This document shows positions 1-9,362 of a stretch of 64,000 nucleotides of DNA, piece by piece. The stretch is from Burkholderia sp. lig30 (GTDB lineage Bacteria > Pseudomonadota > Gammaproteobacteria > Burkholderiales > Burkholderiaceae), in the NCBI RefSeq assembly GCF_000687455.2, contig NZ_JGVW01000059.1, positions 16,645 through 80,644 on the forward strand, read 5' to 3'. The position numbers and the translations under genes are program-made. Below the pieces are notes generated by a model, which saw nothing but the letters and a program-made list of their open reading frames with translations, was not told where the DNA came from and did not search any database. Each line of letters begins with the position of its first letter. The stretch's first letter is position 1.

Positions 1-3000
1 CTTCGCGACGTGCGGCTCGAGCACGCGCCGCAGCACGGCGGCATCGGCGTTGCCGTTCATCGTCAGCCGCACCGACTGCGCGTAGCGGCTGCGGGCGCGC
101 TCGAGATCCATCACCGTCTCGGCCGTGAAGCGGATGCCGCCGGTGAACGCGTCGTTGCGCGCCTGCCCCTGCACGATCAGCAGCTCGTCTTCCTTGAAGA
201 GCGCCTTGTGCGCCTCGAACACCTCGTTGAAGATCGTGATCTCGCACTGGCCCGAGCCGTCGTCGAGCAGCGCGATCAGCATCTTGCCGCGCTGGGTCAT
301 CTGCGTGCGCAGCGACGCGATGACGCCCGCCACGAGCTTGTCGCGGCCTTCCTTCAGCTCGCCGACCTTCTGCCGCACGAAGCGGCGCACTTCGTCGCGA
401 TACGCGTCGAACAGGTGGCCCGACAGGTAGAAGCCGAGCGCGCCCTTCTCTTCCTGCAGCCGGCGCTTGTCGTCCCACGCCGGCTCGTCGACCAGCTCGT
501 GGACATGGCCGGGTTCGCCGCCGATGTCGAACAGGCCCGCCTGCAGCGCGTTGGCGGCTGCCTGCTCGGCGGCCTCCATCGCGAGCGGCACCGATGCGAT
601 CAGCTGCGCGCGGTTCGCGTGCAGCGAATCCAGCGCGCCGGCGCGGATCAGCGCCTCGATCGTGCGGCGGTTCACGACGCGGCGGTCGATCCGCTCGCAG
701 AAGTCGAACAGGTCGGTGAACGGCTTTTCCTCGCGCGCGCGCAGGATCTCCTCGATCGCGTTCTGGCCGCTGCCCTTCACCGCGCCGAGGCCATAGCGGA
801 TCGTGCGCGAGCGCTTGCCGTCCGGCTCGGCGACCGGCTCGAAGCGGTACGCCGAGTGGTTGACGTCGGGCGGCAGCACCACGATCTGGTTGACGAGACA
901 GTCTTCGAACAGGATCTTGACCTTGTCCGTGTCGTCCATCGCGAGGCTCATGTTGGCCGCCATGAATTCGGCGGGATGATGCGCCTTCAGCCACGCGGTG
1001 TAGTACGCGAGCAGCGCGTAGGCCGCCGCGTGCGACTTGTTGAAGCCGTAGCCCGCGAACTTCTCCATCAGGTCGAAGATCTCGTCAGCCTTCTCCGACG
1101 CGAGACCGTTCTTCGCCGCGCCCGCGCGGAACAGCTCGCGGTGCTCGGCCATCTCCTCGGCCTTTTTCTTGCCCATCGCGCGGCGCAGCAAGTCCGCGCC
1201 GCCGAGCGAGTAGCCGCCGATGATCTGCGCCATCTGCATCACCTGCTCCTGATAGACCATGATGCCGTAGGTCTCTTTCAGGACGGGCTCGACGCGCGGA
1301 TCGGGATACTCGACCTTCTCGCGGCCGTGCTTGCGCGCGCAGAAGCTCGGGATCAGGTCCATCGGCCCCGGGCGGTACAGCGACACGAGCGCGATGATGT
1401 CCTCGAAGCGGTCCGGCTGCGCGTCCTTCAGCATGCCCTGCATGCCGCGGCTTTCCAGCTGGAACACGGCGACCGTGTTCGCCTTCTTGAGGATCTGGAA
1501 CGACGCAGGATCGTCGAGCGGCACCTCCGCGAGCGACCAGTCGGCCTTCGCCGGATCGAGCCGGCGGATGTAGCGCTCGGCCCAGTCGAGGATCGTCAGC
1601 GTCGTGAGACCCAGAAAGTCGAACTTCACGAGGCCGACCGCTTCGACGTCGTCCTTGTCGTACTGGCTGACGACGCCGCTGTCGTCGCCCTGCGTATAGA
1701 GCGGGCAGAAGTCGGTCAGCTTGCCGGGCGCGATCAGCACGCCGCCCGCGTGCATCCCGACGTTGCGCGTCAGCCCTTCGACGCGCTGCGCGAGGTCGAG
1801 CAGCTGGTGGACTTCGTCCTCGTTGTCGTAGCGCTCCTGCAGCAGCGGCTCTTCCTTCATCGCGTCGGCGATCGTCACGTGCTTGCCCGGCTTGAACGGG
1901 ATCAGCTTCGCGATGCCGTCGGTGAACATGTAGCCGAGGTCGAGCACGCGGCCGATGTCGCGCACGGCCGCCTTCGCGGCCATCGTGCCGAACGTCGCGA
2001 TCTGCGACACCGCGTCCGCGCCGTACTTGCCCTTCACGTACTGGATCACGCGGTCGCGGCCTTCCTGGCAGAAGTCGATGTCGAAGTCGGGCATCGACAC
2101 CCGCTCCGGGTTCAGGAAGCGCTCGAACAGCAGGTTGTAGCGCAGCGGATCGAGATCGGTGATGCCGAGCGCATACGCGACCAGCGAGCCCGCGCCCGAG
2201 CCCCGCCCCGGCCCGACCGGCACGCCGTTGTTCTTCGCCCAGTTGATGAAGTCCGCGACGATCAGGAAGTAGCCCGGGAACCCCATCTTGGTGATGGTCC
2301 CGCATTCGAAGTCGAGGCGCCTGTAGTACGTCTCGCGCTGCGCGTCGCGTTCCGCCGCGTCCGGATACAGCTGTTCGAGGCGCTTTTCGAGCCCTTCCTT
2401 CGACAGCTGGATCAGGTAGTCGTCGAGCGACATGCCGTCAGGCGTCGGGAACAGCGGCAGCTTCGGCTTGCCCAGCTCGAGGGTCAGGTTGCAGCGCTTC
2501 GCGATCTCGACGGTGTTCGCGAGCGCGGACGGCAGGTCGGCGAACAGCGCGGCCATGCGCTCCTGCGTGCAGAAGAACTGATCGGTCGTGAAGCGCTTCT
2601 GGCGCCGCGGGTTCGCGAGGATGTCGCCTTCCGAGATGCACACGCGCGCCTCGTGCGCGGTGAAATCGTCGGAGATCATGAACTGCAGCGGATGGGTCGC
2701 GACGACCGGCAGCTTCAGCGATGCGGCGAGCGTCACCGCCTGCTGGATGTACGCCTCGGCGCCCGGCTGGCCGTAACGCTGCAGCTCGATGTAGAAGCCG
2801 CCGGGGAAGCACGCCGCCCAGCGCTGCGCGTGACGGCGCGCCGCGTCCTCGTTGCCGGCGGCGAGTGCCATGCCGATGTCGCCGTGCTGCGCGCCCGACA
2901 GCGCGAGGAGGCCTTGCGCCAGCTCCGTCTCGAGCCATTGCGCGTCGATCTCGGCGCGGCCGCGGTACTGGTTCGTGAGCCACGCCTTGGTGAGCAGCTC

Positions 3001-3294
3001 GCACAGGTTCAGGTAGCCGCGCTTGTCCTTGACGAGCAGCAGCAGCCGGGACGGCTTGTCCCGATCGTCCGGATTGGCGATCCAGACGTCGCACCCGGCG
3101 ATCGGCTTGATGCCCTTGCCACGGGCTTCCTTGTAGAAACGGACGAGGCCGAACGCGTTGCCGAGATCGGTCAGGGCGAGCGCGCCCTGACCGTCGGCGG
3201 CGGCCGCCTTGACGATGTCGTCGAGGCGCACGATGCCGTCGGCAATCGAGAATTCGGAGTGGACGCGGAGATGGACGAAGCGGGGATCTGACAT
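1..3294 (-). CDS. dnaE: DNA polymerase III alpha subunit, partial (3' end outside window)
   Basis: This is the replicative polymerase subunit that extends DNA in the Pol III core. The minus-strand frame is open from the ATG at 3292-3294 to the left edge, giving about 1,098 codons of an expected 1,160-1,180, so only the last 60-80 residues are missing. An N-terminal PHP domain begins [20 protein letters not shown]. The palm motif [12 protein letters not shown] lies near residue 400 and supplies two catalytic Asp residues; the third sits in KFDFLGL near residue 557. [10 protein letters not shown] follows near residue 677, and the C-terminal part carries the HhH and OB-fold regions. Length, motif spacing and order match proteobacterial DnaE1 rather than the error-prone DnaE2 (ImuC). 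No frameshift was seen. Confidence 0.97.
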   Translation of the reverse strand, partial: MSDPRFVHLRVHSEFSIADGIVRLDDIVKAAAADGQGALALTDLGNAFGLVRFYKEARGKGIKPIAGCDVWIANPDDRDKPSRLLLLVKDKRGYLNLCELLTKAWLTNQYRGRAEIDAQWLETELAQGLLALSGAQHGDIGMALAAGNEDAARRHAQRWAACFPGGFYIELQRYGQPGAEAYIQQAVTLAASLKLPVVATHPLQFMISDDFTAHEARVCISEGDILANPRRQKRFTTDQFFCTQERMAALFADLPSALANTVEIAKRCNLTLELGKPKLPLFPTPDGMSLDDYLIQLSKEGLEKRLEQLYPDAAERDAQRETYYRRLDFECGTITKMGFPGYFLIVADFINWAKNNGVPVGPGRGSGAGSLVAYALGITDLDPLRYNLLFERFLNPERVSMPDFDIDFCQEGRDRVIQYVKGKYGADAVSQIATFGTMAAKAAVRDIGRVLDLGYMFTDGIAKLIPFKPGKHVTIADAMKEEPLLQERYDNEDEVHQLLDLAQRVEGLTRNVGMHAGGVLIAPGKLTDFCPLYTQGDDSGVVSQYDKDDVEAVGLVKFDFLGLTTLTILDWAERYIRRLDPAKADWSLAEVPLDDPASFQILKKANTVAVFQLESRGMQGMLKDAQPDRFEDIIALVSLYRPGPMDLIPSFCARKHGREKVEYPDPRVEPVLKETYGIMVYQEQVMQMAQIIGGYSLGGADLLRRAMGKKKAEEMAEHRELFRAGAAKNGLASEKADEIFDLMEKFAGYGFNKSHAAAYALLAYYTAWLKAHHPAEFMAANMSLAMDDTDKVKILFEDCLVNQIVVLPPDVNHSAYRFEPVAEPDGKRSRTIRYGLGAVKGSGQNAIEEILRAREEKPFTDLFDFCERIDRRVVNRRTIEALIRAGALDSLHANRAQLIASVPLAMEAAEQAAANALQAGLFDIGGEPGHVHELVDEPAWDDKRRLQEEKGALGFYLSGHLFDAYRDEVRRFVRQKVGELKEGRDKLVAGVIASLRTQMTQRGKMLIALLDDGSGQCEITIFNEVFEAHKALFKEDELLIVQGQARNDAFTGGIRFTAETVMDLERARSRYAQSVRLTMNGNADAAVLRRVLEPHVAK

Positions 3295-3528
3295 GGGCGT
3301 TATTGTAGCCGTCCCGTCGCGGAGGCTGCCCAAAAAATCCCGGCGCCGGCCGTTCGGCCGATCCCCGCGGCCACGCGCCGAGCCGCCGGCCGTACGGCAG
3401 ATTGGCGGCCCGGGCTCCGTTTGCGGGATAATGGCGGTTTCCGATTCATCCGCCCCGGCGTCGCACCCTTTTTATGCGTGCGCCCGTGCCCCATTGCACG
3501 GCCGCGGCCGCTTTCTCGTCCGATCATC

Positions 3529-4380
3529 ATGCGTATCGTCAATCTCTCCGCCTATCACTTCGCATCGCTCGACGCGACCGAGCACATGCGCCCGCTCGTC
3601 ACCGCCCGCTGCAACGAACTCGGCCTGCGCGGCACGATCCTGCTCGCGCCGGAAGGCATCAACATGTTCATCGCCGGCCCGCGCGAGTCGACGGACGCGT
3701 TCATCGACTACATCCGCCACGATCCGCTGTTCGAGGGCAAGTTTGCGGGCGTGCAGTTCAAGGAGAGCCTGTCCGACTCGCAGCCGTTCCGCCGCATGCT
3801 CGTGCGCCTGAAGCGCGAAATCATCACGATGAAGAAGCCCGCGATCAAGCCGGAACTCGGCCGCGCGCCGTCCGTCGACGCGCGCACGCTGAAGGCGTGG
3901 CTCGACCGCGGCCACGACGACGAAGGCCGTCCGGTCGTGATGCTCGACACGCGCAACGCGTTCGAGGTCGACGTCGGCACGTTCGACGACGCGCTCGACT
4001 ACCGGATCAGCAAGTTCAGCGAATTCCCCGGCGTGATCGAGGCGAACCGCGCGGATCTCGAAGGCAAGACGGTGGTGTCGTTCTGCACGGGCGGCATCCG
4101 CTGCGAGAAGGCCGCGATCCACATGAAGGAGGTCGGCATCGATCACGTCTACCAGCTCGAAGGCGGCATCCTCAAGTATTTCGAGGAAGTCGGCGGCGCG
4201 CACTATCACGGCGACTGCTTCGTGTTCGACTACCGCACCGCGCTCAACCCGCAGCTCGCGCCCACCGAGAACGTCACCTGCTTCGCGTGCCGCGCGGTCG
4301 TCACGCCGGACGCGCAGCAATCGCCGAGCTACGTGCCGGGCACGTCGTGCCCGGCCTGCGCCACCGCGCACGCGGCCTGA
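3529..4380 (+). CDS. trhO: tRNA uridine(34) hydroxylase, rhodanese family (TrhO/YceA)
   Basis: Rhodanese-fold enzyme of the TrhO/YceA family, which makes 5-hydroxyuridine at wobble position 34 of certain tRNAs. The 283-residue protein starts at an ATG ([11 protein letters not shown]). The same frame extends upstream to a TTG at 3421, but those 36 residues are low in conservation-like content and were excluded. An N-terminal acylphosphatase-like domain is followed by the rhodanese domain. Its active-site loop is [11 protein letters not shown], with the catalytic Cys at about residue 186 and the second Cys six residues on. The C-terminus has a zinc-ribbon-like set of Cys residues (CFAC and CPAC). 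The next gene, gluQRS, begins 22 bp downstream and also modifies tRNA position 34, so the two probably form an operon. Confidence 0.93.
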   Translation: MRIVNLSAYHFASLDATEHMRPLVTARCNELGLRGTILLAPEGINMFIAGPRESTDAFIDYIRHDPLFEGKFAGVQFKESLSDSQPFRRMLVRLKREIITMKKPAIKPELGRAPSVDARTLKAWLDRGHDDEGRPVVMLDTRNAFEVDVGTFDDALDYRISKFSEFPGVIEANRADLEGKTVVSFCTGGIRCEKAAIHMKEVGIDHVYQLEGGILKYFEEVGGAHYHGDCFVFDYRTALNPQLAPTENVTCFACRAVVTPDAQQSPSYVPGTSCPACATAHAA

Positions 4381-4402
4381 GCGCCGCCCGGCACGCCGTC
4401 CG

Positions 4403-5296
4403 ATGAACGGTTATCGCGGCCGTTTCGCGCCGTCGCCGACCGGCCCGCTGCACTTCGGCTCGCTCGTCGGCGCGCTCGCGAGCTGGCTCGACGCGCGCGC
4501 GCACCACGGCGCGTGGCTGGTGCGCATCGAGGATCTCGACGGCCCGCGCACGGTGCCGGGCGCGGACGCGGACATTCTCGCGACGCTCGCGCATTTCGGC
4601 ATGACGCCGGACGAGCCACCCGTCTGGCAGAGCCGGCGCGACGCGCACTACGCGGCGGCGCTCGCGCGGCTGCAGGCGGCCGGGCTCGTCTATCCGTGCG
4701 GCTGCACGCGCAAGGAAATCGCCGATTCGCTGCGCGCGGCGCATGAGCGCCACACGACGCTCGCCTATCCCGGCACCTGCCGCGCGGGCCTGCACGGCAA
4801 GCCCGCGCGCGCGTGGCGGCTGCGCGTGCCGGACGGCGACGCCGCGATCGTTACGTTCGACGACCGCTGGCAGAGGACGCAGACGCAGAACCTCGCGACC
4901 GAGGTCGGCGACTTCGTCCTCAAGCGGGCGGACGGGCAATGGGCGTACCAGCTCGCGGTCGTCGTCGACGACGCCGACGCGGGCATCACGCATGTCGTGC
5001 GCGGCGCCGACCTGCTCGACTCCACTGCGCGACAGATCTACCTGCAACGCTGCCTCGGCGTGCCGACGCCGACGTATCTGCACGTGCCGGTCGTCGTCGA
5101 CGCGCACGGCGAAAAGCTCAGCAAGCAGACCGGCGCGACCGCGCTCGAGTGCAGCGATCCGCTGCCCGCGCTGCGGGCCGCGGCCGCGCACCTCGGCCTC
5201 GCGCTCGACGGCGCAGCGCCGGACATGCCGCTCGACGCGTTCTACGCGGCCGCCACGGCGGCGTGGGCAAGGCGGTTCGGCCCGCAGGCGGACTAG
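4403..5296 (+). CDS. gluQRS: Glutamyl-Q tRNA(Asp) synthetase
   Basis: Truncated GluRS-like enzyme that activates glutamate and attaches it to queuosine at position 34 of tRNA-Asp; it does not charge the 3' end. The protein has 297 residues, about half a GluRS, and lacks the anticodon-binding domain, as expected for the family. The class I HIGH-type signature is in [11 protein letters not shown] (residues 10-20), and the KMSKS-type loop is GEKLSKQTG near residue 236. A Cys pair in YPCGCTRKE plus Tyr and Cys in YPGTC form the usual zinc site. It follows trhO by 22 bp. The reading frame immediately beyond its TAG is occupied by an Hcp remnant. Confidence 0.95.
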   Translation: MNGYRGRFAPSPTGPLHFGSLVGALASWLDARAHHGAWLVRIEDLDGPRTVPGADADILATLAHFGMTPDEPPVWQSRRDAHYAAALARLQAAGLVYPCGCTRKEIADSLRAAHERHTTLAYPGTCRAGLHGKPARAWRLRVPDGDAAIVTFDDRWQRTQTQNLATEVGDFVLKRADGQWAYQLAVVVDDADAGITHVVRGADLLDSTARQIYLQRCLGVPTPTYLHVPVVVDAHGEKLSKQTGATALECSDPLPALRAAAAHLGLALDGAAPDMPLDAFYAAATAAWARRFGPQAD

Positions 5297-5515
5297 GGTT
5301 CGCCGTCAATTGACGCGGACGGTCATGGCGGCGGGGCAGAAAAAACAACGATCAATGACCTCGAATTCGTCCATTCAATCGACCGCGCGAGTCCCAATCT
5401 GATGCGCTATCGCCTGACTCGCAGACATATCCCCAAGGCCGTGCGGACTATGCGCAAGGCGGGCGGCATTCCCCTCGACGTCAGCAAAATTCCTGAAAGC
5501 GGGGGTGGCGGTTAG
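5297..5515 (+). pseudogene. Decayed fragment of a T6SS tube protein (Hcp)
   Basis: Starting directly after the gluQRS stop and in the same phase, the + strand reads a start-less peptide. It contains DGHGGGAEKTTINDLEFVHS, then IDRASPNLM, then HIPKAVRTMRKAGGIPLD, ending GGGG and TAG at 5513-5515. Hcp proteins of the HSI-I/Burkholderia type carry the same series: a Gly-rich loop, a D-x-x-F/V strand, DKASPNL, a GEHI-type turn, LTVRKAGG and PLEYL. There is no start codon or N-terminal half, and the part after PLD appears deleted. The final bases overlap the stop of the opposing small membrane-protein gene. This is read as a fossil of an Hcp gene that accompanied the adjacent PAAR/Tae4 cassette. 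The family assignment is by motif recognition only. Confidence 0.7.
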
Positions 5516-5847
5516 CTGGCAAGACCTAGGTAGGGTGCGACGTAGGGCTCGCCATAGAACAGGACTGCGCACAACGTCGACGCGAAAAATGCGATGCCCC
5601 ATCGACGCCTCGACCATCGACTAAACGCTGTCGCGTTCAAAGCAGCGAACGCGACAGCCGGCCATAGCAGCGTCGCAAGCATGCCCCACAGGAACTTCGC
5701 ATGCGATGTGCAATGTTCCATGTCGTTGCAACTGGTCGCATGCGATTTCACCTCGGGCCAATGGATTCGATTGAGGACGTAGACGGTCGCCCATGTGACG
5801 AGCAATCCCCATACGAACCCCAGCATAACGAGCGCTATACGCTTCAT
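5512..5847 (-). CDS. Small membrane protein, second paralogue; candidate T6SS immunity protein
   Basis: Protein of 111 residues with three predicted membrane segments (about residues 4-24, 50-72 and 83-100). A short loop between the first two holds two cysteines (TSC and EHC). It is clearly homologous to the upstream neighbour at 5885-6193: both share LGFVWGLLVT, a NRI-x-WP motif, LLWP-x-V-x-FAALNA and an RW-rich cytoplasmic turn. The ATG at 5847 was chosen because GGGAAG stands five bases upstream; a longer in-frame start at 5904 lacks this. It sits 37 bp downstream of the paralogue and is the last gene of the PAAR-Tae4 cassette. The immunity role is inferred from position alone; the sequence does not resemble the known soluble periplasmic Tai4 proteins. 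Confidence 0.7.
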   Translation of the reverse strand: MKRIALVMLGFVWGLLVTWATVYVLNRIHWPEVKSHATSCNDMEHCTSHAKFLWGMLATLLWPAVAFAALNATAFSRWSRRRWGIAFFASTLCAVLFYGEPYVAPYLGLAS

Positions 5848-5884
5848 TTCACTTCCCAGAATACTTGGTGCGAAGGATAATCGG

Positions 5885-6193
5885 TTAGACCATATAGGTG
5901 GCAAGATGAAACAGGATTGCCAGCAAGGTCACAACGGCGAACGCGATGCGCCATTTACGCAGCGACCAACGCCGATAGGCAATCGCATTGAGCGCGGCAA
6001 AGACAACTGACGGCCATAGCAGAATAAATAGCATGGTCACGACTAGACCGGCGTGCGACGCGCAAGATTCCCCACAACCGACTGCGGGGGATGATGGTTT
6101 TGGCCAATCAATGCGGTTGAAAACAAAGAATGATGCCCCTGTCACTAGCAGTCCCCACACGAAGCCTAGAACAGCGAAAGCCATACGCTTCAT
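5885..6193 (-). CDS. Small membrane protein, first paralogue; candidate T6SS immunity protein
   Basis: Protein of 102 residues, predicted to cross the membrane three times. The positive-inside rule puts the Cys-containing loop between segments 1 and 2 (VGCGESCASHAG) in the periplasm, where a peptidoglycan amidase would act. Its ATG (6191-6193) overlaps the TGA of the Tae4-like gene in an ATGA arrangement, so translation is probably coupled. The overlap favours this start over an upstream in-frame candidate at 6271. Its paralogue lies just downstream. Tight coupling to an amidase effector and the duplication fit an immunity function, but no known immunity family was recognised. Its codon use is less GC-biased than that of the flanking core genes. 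Confidence 0.72.
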   Translation of the reverse strand: MKRMAFAVLGFVWGLLVTGASFFVFNRIDWPKPSSPAVGCGESCASHAGLVVTMLFILLWPSVVFAALNAIAYRRWSLRKWRIAFAVVTLLAILFHLATYMV

Positions 6194-6825
6194 TTCACTT
6201 CCCAGAAAAGAATTTCTTTGGATTCCGATAGGTCTGATATCCAGTTCTCGTTCCTGCCGGGAAGAAGCCAAGACCGTGGGTCCGGCATCGTTCGCCTACC
6301 AAGACGAAACCGCCAGAACGATGCAAAGGACGGTGTAAGCGTATCTTTGTTCCACAGGTCGATGTGACCGCCGCTCAGTGTGTCGGCTGAGTCGCCATCC
6401 TGTCGCCAATAGCCGAAGAAGTAGATGACACCGGTTCGACCTTTTATCTTGTCTTGCCAATCCTGACCGGTGATGTTTTCGGGTTTGCCGAGCCCTAGGA
6501 ACGGGCGAAGCTTTAACCATTCAGCCAGCTCGTAAGCGCGCGTCGCTGTCGCTTTTCCGCCAAGAATCAGGCGGCCTAGCGTTTTTTTGCCGGGCATCGG
6601 CTGTAACACATTTTGAGAAAACGACTTCATGTCGCTTCCGACGTTGTGGAATGTGACGCTCATGCGAATGGCGCATTGGTTCTCATACTGGCCGGTGGGG
6701 TCGTCGTAGGGGTCTTTCTTCGGGTACGCGTTCCAAAGCTCCTGAAAGGACAGCGCTTGAAGCTGCACGTGCTTCTTTGATTTTGGTGCGTCGGTCGTGC
6801 GAACCTTCGTGGCTGGATTAGGCAT
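6190..6825 (-). CDS. tae4: Tae4-like T6SS amidase effector (predicted peptidoglycan hydrolase)
   Basis: Protein of 211 residues resembling Tae4, the NlpC/P60-like effector that cleaves cross-linked peptide in target-cell peptidoglycan after T6SS delivery. Visible family hallmarks are ELWNAYP near residue 29, the nucleophile region NQCAIRMSV with Cys at about 51, AYELAEWL near 97, GVIYFFGYW near 132, and GGHIDLWN with catalytic His about 154 and Asp about 156. No signal peptide is present, as expected for a T6SS cargo. The start overlaps the PAAR gene by 8 bp, and the stop overlaps the first membrane-protein gene by 4 bp, forming one transcription unit. The C-terminal 45 residues extend past the usual core. 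Its base composition is lower in GC than its surroundings, suggesting horizontal acquisition. Confidence 0.85.
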   Translation of the reverse strand: MPNPATKVRTTDAPKSKKHVQLQALSFQELWNAYPKKDPYDDPTGQYENQCAIRMSVTFHNVGSDMKSFSQNVLQPMPGKKTLGRLILGGKATATRAYELAEWLKLRPFLGLGKPENITGQDWQDKIKGRTGVIYFFGYWRQDGDSADTLSGGHIDLWNKDTLTPSFASFWRFRLGRRTMPDPRSWLLPGRNENWISDLSESKEILFWEVK

Positions 6826-7399
6826 GGCTTACCCCGCCGTGTTGTTTCGCAATGGCTTCGTCTCCCCAATAGACGGTGTAGTCTCCGGACGCATCGCCCG
6901 TATGGACGCGCGGTAGCTCGCCGCTCGCGTCGAGCACGCCGGAATGTACGCGTCCGTCCGCCGTCTCGATGTAATAGGGGTAGCCCTCCGATTCGTTGAC
7001 AGCGCCGCCGCTTACCTTCGTCGCGACTTGCTCGTCAAACGCGCCTTTCTTGACCGACGCGACGCCGCCCGTTGTCGTGCGGGTCGAAACGACTTCTCCG
7101 AGGCCCTTTAGCCCATCATCGCACCATGCTTCACCGGCTAGTAACGCAATGATGCTCGGTGGCGTCGAGCAACCGCACAGGACGATATCGCGGTCCAGTG
7201 CGACCTCCCCCTGAAATTTGAGCCGATACGGCCCGCCGGCCTTTGCGATGATGCCGGTGCTTTGGCATGCGGTGCAGAACGCGCTACCGCCAATCAGTGC
7301 TGCTTGATGCCCGTGCACCAGGAAGGGCGGCCCGCCGTATGGGTTAATTGTCCCGCCGGTTGAAAGACTATCTCCAACAACTGCAATGCGTCGATTCAT
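6818..7399 (-). CDS. PAAR-domain protein, T6SS spike tip
   Basis: Protein of 193 residues. PAAR proteins cap the VgrG spike of the type VI apparatus and recruit cargo effectors. The N-terminal PAAR fold shows VGDSLSTGGTI, an HGHQAALIGGSAFC strand, a CTAC turn, and a metal-binding set of His/Cys residues through about residue 90. The C-terminal 60 residues (YPYYIETADGR and YTVYWGDEA) form an extension seen in several Burkholderia PAAR proteins with linked cargo; this last point is from memory. The gene is followed with an 8 bp overlap by the Tae4-like gene, so it probably delivers that effector. No VgrG or structural T6SS genes occur in the window, so the cassette is an orphan and must rely on an apparatus encoded elsewhere. 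Confidence 0.85.
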   Translation of the reverse strand: MNRRIAVVGDSLSTGGTINPYGGPPFLVHGHQAALIGGSAFCTACQSTGIIAKAGGPYRLKFQGEVALDRDIVLCGCSTPPSIIALLAGEAWCDDGLKGLGEVVSTRTTTGGVASVKKGAFDEQVATKVSGGAVNESEGYPYYIETADGRVHSGVLDASGELPRVHTGDASGDYTVYWGDEAIAKQHGGVSHA

Positions 7400-7590
7400 C
7401 GTTTGGCCCTCTCAGAGAGCCATCATCGTAGCTGTACGGCGCGAGGATCTATCTTGATATTGTTCGAGATGCTTGAAGTGGCGAGTTTCCTACCAGCGCC
7501 TGTTTTCGATGGACACCGCTGCATCGCTTAGAATAACTAACATAAATGAACACGGTACGCGGTGGTCTGTATCGCGCCGCGCATGCCAAG

Positions 7591-7626
7591 AAAAAACGGG
7601 CGCATGCTCATCGCATGCGCCCGTTT
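7591..7626 (-). terminator. Intrinsic terminator of rhlE
   Basis: A perfect 14-bp stem (AAACGGGCGCATGC at 7594-7607, complement at 7613-7626) with a 5-nt loop. On the minus strand it is followed by a run of six T. It lies about 30 bp past the rhlE stop. The remaining gap, 7400-7590, is AT-richer and holds the presumed PAAR promoter; no gene is visible there. Confidence 0.9.
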
Positions 7627-7655
7627 CATCGCTTACTCGCGTAACCGTCAATCGT

Positions 7656-9110
7656 TCACGCGGAAGGCTTGCGCGGCATCCCGAAACCGCCGAGCAGCGC
7701 GGCCACCTGCCGCTTCGGCTTCTTCTCCGGCTGCACGGGCTGCGCTTCCTCGGCCCGCTTCGACGGCGCCGACGCCTCGTACGGCTTCAGGAAAAAATCG
7801 TCGACCGGCGCCTCGTGGCGGCGATGGTGACCGCGTTCGCGCTCGCGCTCGCCCCCGGCGGCCGGCCGGCGGCTGCCCGATGCGCCGCGATGCTCGTCGC
7901 GCTCGCGGCGGCCGCCGCGATCGTCGTGGCGCGGACGCGACGGCTTGTCGAGCGCCAGCGTCTGCATCTCGAGCGGCCGCTTGATCAGCTTCTCGATGTC
8001 CGCAAGCTGCTTGCGCTCGTTCGGGCTGCACAGCGACAGCGCGTCGCCCGTCGCCCCGGCGCGGCCGGTACGGCCGATCCGGTGCACGTAGTCCTCGGCG
8101 CTGAACGGCAGGTCGAAGTTGATCACCGCCGGCAGCTCGGCGATGTCGAGCCCGCGCGCGGCCACGTCGGTCGCGACCAGCGCCTCGATCTCGCCGCGCT
8201 TGAACGCGTCAAGCGCCTGCATCCGCTCGATCTGCGTCTTGTCGCCGTGAATCGCCGACGCGACCACGCCGTCGCGCTCGAGCTGGCGCGCGAGGCGGCT
8301 CGCGCCGATCTTGCTGTTGCAGAACACGATCACCTGCTTCAGCGAACGGCCGCGCATCAGCTGCACGACGGCCGCCTGCTTGTCGCCCTCGGCGACGTCG
8401 TAGACGATCTGCGTGACGTTTGCGTTCGTCGAGTTGCTGCGCGCGACCTCGATCGTCTGCGGATTGCGCAGGTAGGTCGACGCGAGCTTCTTGATCTCCG
8501 GCGAGAACGTCGCGGAGAACAGCAGCGTCTGGCGCTCCTTCGGCAGCAGGTTCAGGATCCGCTGCAGATCCGGCAGGAAGCCCATGTCGAGCATCCGGTC
8601 GGCTTCGTCGAGCACGAGCATCTGCACCTGGCCGAGATTCGCCGTCTTCTGCTGGACGTGGTCGAGCAGGCGGCCCGGCGTCGCGATCAGGATCTCGACG
8701 CCGCGTCGCAGCTGGGCCATCTGCGGATTCATGTCGACGCCGCCGAACACGACCGCGCTGCGCAGCGGCGTGTGCTTCGCGTATGAATGCACGTTGGCCG
8801 CGACCTGGTCGGCGAGCTCGCGGGTCGGCGTAAGGATCAGCGCGCGCACCGGGTGGCGCGCCGGCGACGCGCTCGTGTTGGCTTGCGGCAACAGGCGCTG
8901 GAGGATCGGCAGCGAGAAGCTCGCGGTCTTGCCGGTGCCCGTTTGCGCGGCGCCCATGACGTCGCGGCCGGCGAGCACGACCGGAATCGCCGTCGCCTGG
9001 ATCGGCGTCGGCTTCGTATAGCCCTGCTCCGTAATGGCTTTCAGGATGTCGGCGGCAAGGCCGAATTGATCGAAGGTTGCGTCGACTGGCGTGGCAACAG
9101 AATCGGACAT
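7656..9110 (-). CDS. rhlE: DEAD-box ATP-dependent RNA helicase (RhlE type)
   Basis: Protein of 484 residues that unwinds short RNA duplexes in ribosome assembly and RNA turnover. It shows the Q motif (GYTKPTPIQ), Walker A as AQTGTGKT, TPTRELA, DEAD as VLDEADRMLDMGF, SAT, the ARGLDI motif, and HRIGRTGR. The basic, low-complexity C-terminal tail, rich in Arg, His and Asp after residue about 385, ends in GGFGMPRKPSA and is typical of RhlE. The ATG at 9108-9110 (MSDSVATPVD) was preferred over an upstream in-frame start at 9185, which would add 25 atypical residues. It is monocistronic, with a strong terminator after it. The 250 bp upstream (9111-9362) shows no coding content. Confidence 0.94.
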   Translation of the reverse strand: MSDSVATPVDATFDQFGLAADILKAITEQGYTKPTPIQATAIPVVLAGRDVMGAAQTGTGKTASFSLPILQRLLPQANTSASPARHPVRALILTPTRELADQVAANVHSYAKHTPLRSAVVFGGVDMNPQMAQLRRGVEILIATPGRLLDHVQQKTANLGQVQMLVLDEADRMLDMGFLPDLQRILNLLPKERQTLLFSATFSPEIKKLASTYLRNPQTIEVARSNSTNANVTQIVYDVAEGDKQAAVVQLMRGRSLKQVIVFCNSKIGASRLARQLERDGVVASAIHGDKTQIERMQALDAFKRGEIEALVATDVAARGLDIAELPAVINFDLPFSAEDYVHRIGRTGRAGATGDALSLCSPNERKQLADIEKLIKRPLEMQTLALDKPSRPRHDDRGGRRERDEHRGASGSRRPAAGGERERERGHHRRHEAPVDDFFLKPYEASAPSKRAEEAQPVQPEKKPKRQVAALLGGFGMPRKPSA

Positions 9111-9362
9111 GGTGGCGTATCGCTCAAAAGGCGCGGCGGGACATCTCGCGTCAGACCGGCCCGGCGGGCCGCTGCGCAATAACACTTCGGAATGAAGACG
9201 GAGCCGCGGCGCGCCGCGCCGCCCCGGCGCTCGGGCCGTGCGGGCTCCGTCCGGCGCGAATGCCGGCGGAAAGGGCCATATTGTAGCACCGCACGGCCGA
9301 GAACCCGTGACAACCCGGACATGCGCCGCCGCCGGCGCGCCGCACGCCGGTCGGGCCGCCGT

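Noticed and set aside
10..3291. 1,093-codon + strand open frame
   Set aside because: It is the antisense shadow of dnaE. It has Arg/Leu/Val-biased composition with no domain, whereas the minus strand carries all DnaE motifs.
5375..5617. 80-codon minus-strand frame
   Set aside because: It overlaps both the Hcp fossil and the membrane-protein gene in a third frame and has no RBS or motif.
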